NCBI GenBank assembly: GCA_950097015.1 | Contig: CATNEN010000007.1 | Span: 11,471,001 to 11,535,000 of the forward strand | Direction: 5' to 3' | Source: Macrostomum hystrix | Taxonomy: Eukaryota; Platyhelminthes; Macrostomidae | DNA: 64,000 nt | Part shown: positions 55,169 to 64,000 of the stretch, piece by piece | How positions within the stretch are numbered: position 1 is the stretch's first letter | How the letters are laid out: every line of letters begins with the position of its first letter | Translations under genes and position numbers: made by a program | Notes under the pieces: model-generated | The model's input: only the letters and a program-made list of their open reading frames with translations | Told to the model about the DNA's origin: nothing | The model's database searches: none

Positions 55169-57022
55169 TCAGTGGAACAGCAGCACAGCCACGGTGATGT
55201 CATCGCGGTAGTACCTGGCCACGTTGGCTGGCGCGGAGAGCAGCTGGGTGATCATGGTTTCCGATGGCGCCGTGTCGCCGCGTTTCTGTCCGCCCAGAGC
55301 CGCCCGGACCAGCAGGGTGGCGAGGTTGGCGCCGCAGCTCCCGCTGTCCGGACCGTCTTCGACATCGCTGCCGCCGGTGCCACTGCCAAAGTTGCCGCTG
55401 TCGATGGCTGCGCCGACAACAGCGACCGCGTCCTCGGGTGTCAGGTGGTCCCAGAGACCATCGGAGGCCAGGATGAGGAACCGGTCCTCGTCGGTTATCT
55501 GGGATTGAGGAGCGGGTGACAGCGAGAGCTCGGATTGGTTGAAGCTGTCAAATCGCTCCCCACAGAAAATATAACTGGACAGATTTTGCCCTGAAGCAAC
55601 AGACCTGCTGCGAGGCGAAGTCGGGCTCAGCGATCAGGTATGGCGGGGTGTAGTAGTACTGCGGCACGGGGTTGTAGCTGGCGGGCAGCTGCAGGAGGCT
55701 GCCCACGGTGCGCAGCAGGTCGGCGGACCACTTGTAGCGGATGTCGCCGAAGGCCCTCAGCGGCATGAGCTCGCCGAGCAGGCGGTCGTAGCGGACCAGG
55801 AAGTCGCGCTCGCTGACGGGATGGGAGCGCATGAGGCGCTCGAGTTCGGCAGGGTTGTCCGCGCGGTGCTCATCAGTCAGCTTTAGCGAGTACCACACCT
55901 GGTCGTGGCTGCGGCCGAGCACCGCGGCGCAGTCGCCGACGTGCAGGACGTGGAGGCGGTCGGGCGGCTCCAGCACAGCCACTGTGCCGACGCAGCCGGA
56001 GAGCGCCACACGGAGCAGGGCGCGGTTGAGCCCGGTGGAGCCGGGGCGGGGCTGCGCCGCCTCGCCGATGTCCGTGTCCAGGCGCAGCACGGCTGCCCGG
56101 AGGCGCTGGCTGAGGGACTCTGGCTCGCTCAGCGACAGCGTCTCGGAGGCGAAGGCTGACAGCTGAAGTGCGGGTCGGTGGGTGCCAGGTCAATTTTTGA
56201 AAGCTTATAGTTCAATCTGTCAGGGGCGGATAAGGCTTGGAGTGCAATCTGTCAGGGGCGGATAAGGCTTAAAGTGCGATCTGTCAGGGGCGGATAAGGC
56301 TTAAAGTGCGATCTGTCAGGGGCGGATAAGGCTTAAAGTGCGATCTGTCAGGGGCGGATAAGGCTTAAAGTGCAATCTGTCAGGGGCGGATAAGGCTTAA
56401 AGTGCAATCTGTCAGTGGCGGATGCAGCAAACCAGATGGCATCAGACCTGATGCTCATGCAGGCGGCTGAGCTCATCCACGAGACCCTCCCCGTGGGGCG
56501 CCCTGGCTATGCTCAGGCTGATAGGCTGGGCGGCCACCTTGATGTCGGCGAGTCGGTGGGAGTCGGCCATGGCCACAGCCAGGTAGTCGGGGAGGCGCAG
56601 GTGCACGGAGTTGGCGCAGGCGGGCCCGGCGTGGCCGTCGAAGACGCCGACCAATAGCGGGCCCTCAAGCGGCCGGTCCGGCGGGCCCAGCAGCAGGCGG
56701 CTGACGGCCAGCCTGCAGGCAGTTGGGGTCGGATGATGCGAGGAACTGCTGCTGCTGAAGAATAGAAGTTCTAGTAGAATTAGCCTCACCTGTCCTCCAC
56801 GGGTCGGTTGCAGGGCACCTGGTTGCAGTGCACGGTGACGGGCCGGCCGGCCACAAGGGCCGTGTGCCGCTCGGCGCCCTGCCTGAGCAGGTGCCGCACC
56901 TGCTGCGGGCTGATCAGCGGGAAGTGTTGATCACCTCCGAGCGCCTCGGCCTTGGCCAGCCGAGCGGACGCGTGCAGCCAGCGGCGCAGCCAGGCCTGAC
57001 GGGACGCACGCCGAAGCGTCAT
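55169..57022 (-). CDS. Pyruvate dehydrogenase phosphatase, catalytic subunit (PP2C family)
   Basis: This mitochondrial enzyme dephosphorylates and reactivates the pyruvate dehydrogenase complex. Exons 57022-56790, 56754-56448, 56162-55605 and 55498-55169 join with GT-AG junctions (phases 2, 0, 0) to 475 residues. The N-terminus MTLRRASRQAWLRRWLHASA is Arg-rich and lacks acids, as in mitochondrial presequences. LISPQQVRHLLRQGAERH and NQVPCNRPVED match the PDP-specific LTPQQV...FDSNQLPANAPIEDR, which separates it from other PP2C enzymes. PP2C motifs: LLVGVFDGHAG (D117), LHVGDCAAVLG, LTDEHRADNPAELERL, RAFGDIRYKW, LASDGLWDH and RDDITVAVLL. The first intron is only 35 bases and ends in CAGCAGCAG, so alternative acceptors would vary a serine run. 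The second intron is largely a 32-bp tandem array. Slightly shorter than human PDP1. Confidence 0.88.
56213..56421. repeat. 32-bp tandem array inside the phosphatase intron, about 6-7 units
   Basis: Units contain AATCTGTCAGGGGCGGATAA and GGCTTAAAGTG. It fills most of the intron between exons 2 and 3. Confidence 0.93.
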
Positions 57023-57601
57023 GGCGAGGCGGCGGCGACGGTAGAGTCGGTGCTCGAGGACGGGAAAAGCAGCTGTGGGAGCGGGTGATGTTCGTGCCCA
57101 TTCTAAACGCTAGTGAAGACAGAAAATCCAGTAAAGTGCATTCCGCAGCTGCCCAAGCTTCCCCATCATCTGGCTCACGCCCCCACCTCAAAGCAAATGA
57201 TATTGCTCAAAGCTATCTTCCCGGTGTTGATTGAAGAACGATAAATCCTTGAGAGATAAGAGAAAAATAGACTGAGCATTCCTGCCAAGAATCATGGCTT
57301 GAGATCTCAGACTAGCAAACACGCCCTCCTAACTGAGCAGTCTTATCAGCTGGTGGAGCACTTTGACAAAAAATCGATCAGGACTCTTCACAATGGTCTT
57401 AAAACACCACAGCTCAGTTGACACTGCTCATATTGCAGTCATAAATAATAACTTATGAAATACTTTACAACTCACGCCGGTTAGTGTGAAAATAAAATAC
57501 CATCTATTAAAATAGTCGACAGATTCCTATTTGATAAACGCGAGACCCGGCAGACTACGCAAGGCATGCGATCCAGACACTGGCGACTGCTTTAGAGTTC
57601 A
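57023..57601. other. Upstream region of the phosphatase gene
   Basis: Promoter expected; no TATA box stands out and no other gene is seen. Confidence 0.35.
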
Positions 57602-57880
57602 CCTGCCTAACAAGTCAGCTGCCTAACAAGTCAGCTGCCTAACAAGTCAGCTGCCTAACAAGTCAGCTGCCTAACAAGTCAGCTGCCTAACAAGTCAACT
57701 GCCTAACAAGTCAGCTGCCTAACAAGTCAACTGCCTAACAAGTCAGCTGCCTAACAAGTCAGCTGCCTAACAAGTCAACCCTGTCTAACACCGACCCTGT
57801 CTTGTCTAACAAGTCAACTGTCTAACAAGTGTCAACCCTGTCTAACAAGTGCCAACCCTGTCTAACAAGTGCCAACAACG
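57602..57880. repeat. 16-bp minisatellite (GCCTAACAAGTCAGCT), decaying rightwards
   Basis: About 11 clean units, then degenerate GTCTAACAAGTGCCAACC units. The TGTCTAAC core resembles the array units at 1355-1385 and 2944-2970. Confidence 0.88.
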
Positions 57881-57997
57881 TCTAAAAAGGCCCAAATCGA
57901 AATACTAAAAAGCACTGACCATAGCTGGCTAAGGCAAGAAAGTAACAATTGTCAGAATCACACGCTAACACCTTGGCAATTTCTATTGTGGCAATGG

Positions 57998-58345
57998 AGG
58001 TCAGTGAGGTGAGGCAGTGTCTGAGAGCAGTCAGTGAGGTGAGGCAGTGGCTGAGAGCAGTCAGTGAGGTGAGGCAGTGGCTGAGAGCAGTCAGTGAGGT
58101 GAGGCAGTGTCTGAGAGCAGTCAGTGAGGTGAGGCAGTGTCTGAGAGCAGTCAGTGAGGTGAGGCAGTGTCTGAGAGCAGTCAGTGAGGTGAGGCAGTGT
58201 CTGAGAGCAGTCAGTGAGGTGAGGCAGTGTCTGATAGCAGTCAGTGAGGTGAGGCAGTGTCTGAGAGTAGTCAGTGAGGTGAGGCAGTGTCTGGTAGCAG
58301 TCAGTGAGGTGAGGCAGTGTCTGAGAGCAGTCAGTGAGGTGAGGC
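57998..58345. repeat. 30-bp minisatellite (TCAGTGAGGTGAGGCAGTGT...), about 12 units
   Basis: The unit length of 30 keeps a VSEVRQCLRA-type frame open at 57949-58431, and a minus frame too. No supporting start, homologue or splice pattern, so not called as a gene. Confidence 0.92.
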
Positions 58346-58639
58346 AATCGCGCTATTATTTTCTTAATCAGCTTCCCAAGTGCCAACGCACAGTGATAGA
58401 AATGAGTAAGCCGGTGGCCGTCTCTCGGTAGCAATGCTTGGCCAAACTGGCCAGATTTAGTTAGTGTATTTCCAAAGCCGATGAGGCAGGATTGCAGAAA
58501 AAATAAAAACAGAAACTGCCCCAGCGACTGGGGGCGCGGGTGAGGGCAATTCTTTGGGATATCGATAAGAAATGAGACAGGGGGAAGAGACCGATTTCAA
58601 TACGAGTATGCTTTTATGATTGCACAAGTTATGGGATTA
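58346..58639. other. Spacer between arrays
   Basis: Nothing recognised. Confidence 0.3.
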
Positions 58640-59690
58640 GTGGGTATCTGCCTACATCCTTTCTGTGTCTCCCTACATTCTGACTGTGTCTCCCTACATT
58701 CTGACAGTCTCCATACATGTTGACAGTCTCGTTACATTCTGACAGTCTACCTACATTCTGACTGTCTCCCTACATTCTGACAGTCTCCCTACATTCTGAC
58801 GGTGTCCCTACATTCTGAATGTGTCTCCCTACATTCTGACTGTCTCCCTACATTCTGAATGTGTCTCCCTACATTCTGAATGTGTCTCCCTACATTCTGA
58901 ATGTGTCTCCCTACATTCTGACTGTCTCCCTACATTCTGAATGTGTCTCCCTACATTCTGAATGTGTCTCCCTACATTCTGACAGTCTCCCTACATTCTG
59001 ACGGTGTCCCTACATTCTGACAGTCTCCCTACATTCTGACAGTCTTCCTACATTCTGACAGTCTCCCAACATTCTGACTGTGTCCCTACATTCTGAATGT
59101 GTCTCCCTACATTCTGACAGTCTCCCTACATTCTGACAGTCTCCCTACATTCTGACTGTCTCCCTACATTCTGACAGTCTCCCTACATTCTGAATGTGTC
59201 CCTACATTCTGACAGTCTCCCTACATTCTGACTGTCTCCCTACATTCTGAATGTGTCTCCCTACATTCTGAATGTGTCCCTACATTCTGACAGTCTCCCT
59301 ACATTCTGACTGTCTCCCTACATTCTGACTGTGTCCCTACATTCTGACAGTCTCCCTACATTCTGAATGTGTCTCCCTACATTCTGACAGTCTCCCTACA
59401 TTCTGACAGTCTCCATACATTCTGACTGTCTCCCTACATTCTGACAGTCTCCCTACATTCTGACGGTGTCCCTACATTCTGACGGTGTCCCTACATTCTG
59501 ACAGTCTCCCTACATTCTGACAGTCTCCCTACATTCTGACAGTCTCCCTACATTCTGAATGTGTCTCCCTACATTCTGACAGTCTCCCTACATTCTGACG
59601 GTGTCCCTACATTCTGACGGTGTCCCTACATTCTGACAGTCTCCCTACATTCTGACAGTCTCCCTACATTCTGACAGTCTCCCCAAGTCC
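58640..59690. repeat. 17-19 bp minisatellite (CTCCCTACATTCTGACTGT), about 1 kb
   Basis: About 57 units with three recurring spacers (ACAGTCT, ACTGTCT, AATGTGTCT) mixed in patches. Stops in all frames prevent long open frames. Confidence 0.93.
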
Positions 59691-60316
59691 TGCACCTTCC
59701 CAAAGAAAATGCCTGTGCAGGGATCTCATAAAAGCAAAATTTAATAAATAGGCGTTGAGAAAAGTGGCACGACACCTAATGAATTGCAATCCCTCAGGGC
59801 ACGAATAGCTGGCTGTCCTGTGCGGTAGATATAGATATAGTGATTAGATATGGGCAGATTTATGACTGAAAGATGTAGCTTACGGCTACACTGCTAGGGT
59901 GGGCAGATCAGGTGGCTTGCAGCAGAGCATGGTCTGACTGGAAGATATTCGACTACTGAGACAGATAATTAACTAAACAGAAAGTACAAAACTGCAGATG
60001 AGAAGCTGCTGGATGTGCGTAAAGGAACTCTGAAATCTGTCAGCTATGGAAATCAAAGAAGCCAATCTTCCGGTGCCAAGAAAGCTATAATGCAGTGACT
60101 GGGGTCAGGGGGTCAGGCTGCTCAAGCTGAACTGTAGACCCGGAGTCCATAGTCGCCTGGTTCGCTCAGATGGACTGGAAATACAAGATGGGGTGGGTGG
60201 GAGAGATAGTTGACGAAGTGCTGGCAACTGAATGCAGATAATTGTGGAAAACTGTTTATTGCATCAGCAATGAGTTTTCGCTAAAATAGCAACAGAACGA
60301 GAGATAACAGCTAAAA
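59691..60316. other. Spacer, nothing recognised
   Basis: Ordinary composition, no gene or RNA recognised. Confidence 0.3.
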
Positions 60317-61097
60317 ATGATCACGTCTGACCAGGTGTTCCATGATCACGTCTGACCAGGTGTTCCATGATCACGTCTGACCAGGTGTTCCATAATCATG
60401 TCTGACCAGGTGTTCCATGATCACGTCTGACCAGGTGTTCCATGATCATGTCTGACCAGGTGTTCCATGATCATGTCTGACCAGGTGTTCCATGATCACG
60501 TCTGACCAGGTGTTCCATGATCATGTCTGACTAGGTGTTCCATAATCATGTCTGACCAGGTGTTCCATAATCACGTCTGACCAGGTGTTCCATGATCATG
60601 TCTGACCAGGTGTTCCATGATCATGTCTGACCAGGTGTTCCATGATCACGTCTGACCAGGTGTTCCATGATCATGTCTGACCAGGTGTTCCATGATCACG
60701 TCTGACCAGGTGTTCCATGATCATGTCTGACCAGGTGTTCCATGATCACGTCTGACCATGTGTTCCATGATCACGTCTGACCAGGTGTTCCATGATCATG
60801 TCTGACCAGGTGTTCCATGATCACGTCTGACCAGGTGTTCCATGATCACGTCTGACCAGGTGTTCCATGATCACGTCTGAACAGGTGTTCCATGATCATG
60901 TCTGACCAGGTGTTCCATAATCATGTCTGACCAGGTGTTCCATGATCATGTCTGACCAGGTGTTCCATGATCACGTCTGACCATGTGTTCCATGATCACG
61001 TCTGACCAGGTGTTCCATGATCATGTCTGACCAGGTGTTCCATGATCACGTCTGACCAGGTGTTCCATGATCATGTCTGACCAGGTGTTCCATGATT
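60317..61097. repeat. 25-bp minisatellite (ATGATCACGTCTGACCAGGTGTTCC), about 31 units
   Basis: Every unit carries TGATCA or TGATCATG, giving a palindrome every 25 bases. ACG and ATG variants are interspersed. Confidence 0.94.
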
Positions 61098-61725
61098 AAA
61101 TGATGCGGCAAAAACGGAAAAAAATGAAACGATGCAAGAAAAGCGAAAACTAATAAACTGAACTTAAACCACTTAAAAGTGGTGAAACACATGGTGAAAA
61201 TGGGACTCTGTGGGAAAGGCAGCCAGCACCTGGGCCGCAAAGGCTGTTAGTGGCGCTTTGGCCTGCCACACGAGCAGCTGATGGGCGCGCCAGCGGCGTA
61301 GGCCTTGTTAGCCTTGTCGTCTAGCCAGGGTAGAGTTTTCCCAACCGAAGTCTGCGTCACCACCGGTTCCAGCGGCTGCCCCGGCCAGGGTGAAAGCTTT
61401 TCGCCTTCGGGGGAGGCCGCGGGAGCAGCTTTAGAGGCGCCATAGGCAGCTGACCTATCACCGCTGCCTGGAGCTTTCTGTTAATAGTTGCGTTCGGCAG
61501 GCCGGTTATAAATTCGCAAGTGCAGGTGAGCAGGTGAGCTGGGCGTGACTGAGTATTCAAGCAGACTGAGAACAAGGTCAGGAAATACTTGACGCCAACG
61601 ATTGACTCGGTTGCCAGAAATGAACATGTCTCAGTTGTAATTAGCAATACAAGACAGCACGAGTGCTCATTGAAGCTCCCAGATCTCAATGCCCGCTTTT
61701 TACCATCTACCTGCTTTCCGTCCTA
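61098..61725. other. Spacer, nothing recognised
   Basis: No gene recognised. Minus-strand frame at 61689-61357 has no domain. Confidence 0.3.
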
Positions 61726-62000
61726 AACTTTCCCATCACCTTCCCTCACTATCTTCCCATCACCTTCCCTCTCTATCTTCCAATCACCTTCCCTCCCTAT
61801 CTTCCCATCACCTTCCCTCTCTATCTTCCCATCACCTTCCCTCTCTATCTTCTCTTCCCTCTTTCTCTATCTTCCCTTCGCCTTCCCTCTATCTTTCAAT
61901 ATACCTCTCCTCCCTCCTCTCCTCCATATCGTCATCTTCCCTCCCCCTCTCTCTTTCCTTCACATTTTCTTTACTTTACTTCCTTTCTTTTCCAACCTCG
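61726..62000. repeat. CT-rich tract with a 24-bp repeat (TTCCCATCACCTTCCCTCTCTATC)
   Basis: Five clean units at about 61728-61850, then degenerate pyrimidine-rich DNA up to the end of the peroxiredoxin gene. Confidence 0.85.
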
Positions 62001-62042
62001 ATTCCCTGCGTTCTCATTGTTCCCAAAAGCAGCTGAAGTATC

Positions 62043-63768
62043 TCAGTTGCCCCCGTAATCCCGGGCGCCCACCTGGAAGTACTCCTTGCTCAGACTGGGG
62101 TCCGGCTTCATGGTGCGTTCGCCGGGCCGCCAGCCGGCGGGGCAGACCACACCGTGCTTGTCGGCGTGTTGGAAGGCCTGCACGAGGCGCAGCGTCTCGT
62201 CGACTGAGCGGCCCACCGGCAGGTCGTTTAGCGTCACCTGGCGAAGCAGGCCGCGGTCGCTGATGATGAAGAGGCCGCGGTAGGCGATGCCCTCGTCTGC
62301 CTTGAGCACCCCGTAGGCGCGGCTGAGAGCCTGGTTGCGGTCAGCCAGCAGCGGCATGTTGACGCGGCCCAGGCCGCCCTCCTGCCTTGGCATGTTGGTC
62401 CAGGCCAGGTGCACAAAGTGCGAGTCGGTGCTGCAGGCCAGCAACTCGCAGTTGACCCGGCGGAATTCGTCGACTCGGTCGGAGAAAGCTACGATCTCCG
62501 TCGGGCAAACGAATGTGAAGTCGGCCGGATAGAAGAACAGCACCACATACTTGCCCGAGTAGTCGCTAAGGCGAACGTCAGCGAAACTCTGGTCGGGCAT
62601 CAGGGCCTTACAGGTGAAGCCCGGGGCAGCGGAACCCGGCTGCAGCGGTGACGGCTGCGGCTGCTCCCCACCCTGCAATGTAAAAGCGAATGTACTTTAA
62701 GAATCACGGCACCTTACAATAATAAACAGTACAGTAAGCTTATCAATGCCTGGCGGTTAGTAGAAAGAAATCATTGGATGCCAGGAGGCACAAATGCTAT
62801 TGCTCAACTTCGCTGCAAAATCACACCACGGGTTCGCATAAACTGATCAAAAAGTGCAGGCCCTTTTTATCAAACTAGGCCATTTGATAAGAACACAGTA
62901 TTTCGCTGGGCGGAGCAGTCAAAGCAGCCGTGTGTCTTATTTTTTGGTAAGCTAATTGGAGAAACGAATGAAACGCTGATTGTTTACCAGTCTTTCGCTG
63001 CAGACAGGTTAAGCAGTTACGCGCAAATTGGACTTGGAATCTGATGTTTTAAGAATGCCAACCCGTCGTGTCAGTCTGAGAACAAAGCAAAGCAGACGCT
63101 AGCATCGTCGGTACGATAACAATGGTTAGTAAAAAGCCAATAATGGCATATTGAGCGATTGCTCAGAATCAAGTTAGTGGCGCATTAATCATGCCGTCAG
63201 TGAGCGCAGAGGCATCGAAGCGAGACCAGAGCTCCAGTGAAGGCTAGCGCGAGAAGGCATGCGAGTCACGCGCAAAAAAAAACTCAATAGAATAGACAGA
63301 ATTGACCAGAAAAAATGAAAAATTAGCAGCAGCAACAGCAGTAGCAGCTGAGTGGCTGGGAGAGACTGGAAATTAGATTGGGCCAGCGACAGTTCTTCCG
63401 CTTCGGACAACTCGCCTGGCTACAGCAGGAGGGCTGGCCGGCACAGACAGGCAAGGAGAGATTGCGAGAGAGCGAAAGCGGTCTAAGCGAGTGAGCACTG
63501 GCCTGCTAGCCTGGAGAACTGGGAGGGTGAGAGCGGAGAACGAACACAAGAGCTCGCCGCCCTGAGGGCCAGCAGAATCAGCAGCTGGGCCTCCTCGTCT
63601 TCAAAAAAGGCAATTCTCCTTGCCTTTATCTCTACTTCCTCTTGCATTACTTACGACAAGCGGCTCAGCAAATTTGCCAACTTTAGGGCAGGGGTCCACC
63701 TGCTGCTGCTGCTCTTCCTCGGCAGCCGGCGGCAGGGGGCGCTTTCGGGACGATTCACCTCGGGGCAT
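62043..63768 (-). CDS. Typical 2-Cys peroxiredoxin
   Basis: A thiol peroxidase that reduces hydrogen peroxide and organic peroxides with thioredoxin. Exon 1 is 63768-63655 (38 codons, GTAAGT donor, phase 0) and exon 2 is 62672-62043, total 247 residues. [14 protein letters not shown] holds the peroxidatic Cys (about C94), [11 protein letters not shown] the resolving Cys (about C215), with the usual ~120 residue spacing. [15 protein letters not shown] and a C-terminal YF (SKEYFQ) are both present: this GGLG/YF pair marks peroxidases sensitive to over-oxidation. The N-terminus [20 protein letters not shown] with a short Gln run shows no clear signal peptide, so a cytosolic or nuclear place is more likely than the ER, although the length is near PRDX4. 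The intron of about 980 bp shows nothing else. Confidence 0.93.
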
Positions 63769-63870
63769 GCTGGCTGGCGCGGAGTAAAAAAATCAAAGAG
63801 ACGCTTATAACCAACCCGAGCTGGAATTTAGGGAGCAAAGTGTCGGCAGAGATTGGGAAATCGGCAACAG

Positions 63871-63880
63871 ACTTTATAAG
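63871..63880 (-). promoter_or_regulatory. TATA-like site upstream of peroxiredoxin
   Basis: CTTATAAAGT on the minus strand, about 105 bases before the start codon, a plausible distance for a core promoter. Sequence match only. Confidence 0.3.
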
Positions 63881-64000
63881 TCTAGTCTTACAGTGACTAA
63901 GACTACACCTGTGATAATGTGATCAGGGTACTCAGGGATCTGCGAAGTCAGCTGCTATCCTAGGCTAACCAGAATCTATCTCGGTGAAGGTACTATGGGG

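Noticed and set aside
57949-58434. Possible 10-residue-repeat protein (VSEVRQCLRA) on the plus strand
   Set aside because: The 30-bp unit keeps frames open on both strands; nothing outside the array supports a gene.

Overview
The window is nuclear DNA of an animal. Its genes are split by short GT-AG introns, intergenic space is large, there are decayed transposons of several classes, and more than twenty different minisatellites occupy roughly a sixth to a fifth of the sequence. A stretch at 18490-18532 closely resembles the spliced leader I remember for the free-living flatworm Macrostomum lignano, and flatworm leaders end in TTGCATG. A macrostomid flatworm is therefore my best guess. It is an inference; no rRNA or mitochondrial marker is present.

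Layout. Positions 1-6616 hold two minus-strand type II pantothenate kinase genes in tandem; the first runs off the left edge. Between them lie a compositionally odd 1.56 kb island and a 43-bp satellite whose every unit can fold into a hairpin. After a 1.7 kb 16-20-bp minisatellite comes a cluster (10.5-27.1 kb) of five single-exon paralogues of a divergent peptide-transporter-like (POT/SLC15) membrane family. Three look intact on the plus strand, one is a pseudogene, and one intact, more diverged member lies on the minus strand. The cluster is littered with LINE fragments, a dead Tc1-like transposon, a hAT-like short element and the spliced-leader-like sequence. A four-exon gene that may join ankyrin repeats to a NEK-like kinase follows (27.9-31.3 kb). 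One of its introns carries an element with an internal 15-bp minisatellite, and a second copy sits just downstream. Next come a reverse-transcriptase remnant that has been amplified into a 44-bp minisatellite and a single-exon class A GPCR (35.9-37.2 kb).

From 37 to 46 kb I see mostly repeats and unexplained GC-rich DNA. The most unusual part is 46.9-52 kb. It is a local family of three to four genes sharing a small predicted four-helix module at the N-terminus, a low-complexity proline/basic linker, and in the three full genes a C-terminal G-x-x-N-I-x-G motif. That layout resembles adaptor proteins with amyloid signalling motifs (RHIM-like). The right end has a complete four-exon pyruvate dehydrogenase phosphatase gene (55.2-57.0 kb) and a two-exon typical 2-Cys peroxiredoxin (62.0-63.8 kb).

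The genes do not form one pathway. Pantothenate kinase (CoA synthesis), PDH phosphatase (acetyl-CoA supply) and peroxiredoxin are housekeeping functions. The transporter cluster and the helix/amyloid-motif cluster are local paralogue expansions. Exon boundaries given here were worked out by hand from GT-AG signals and reading-frame phase.
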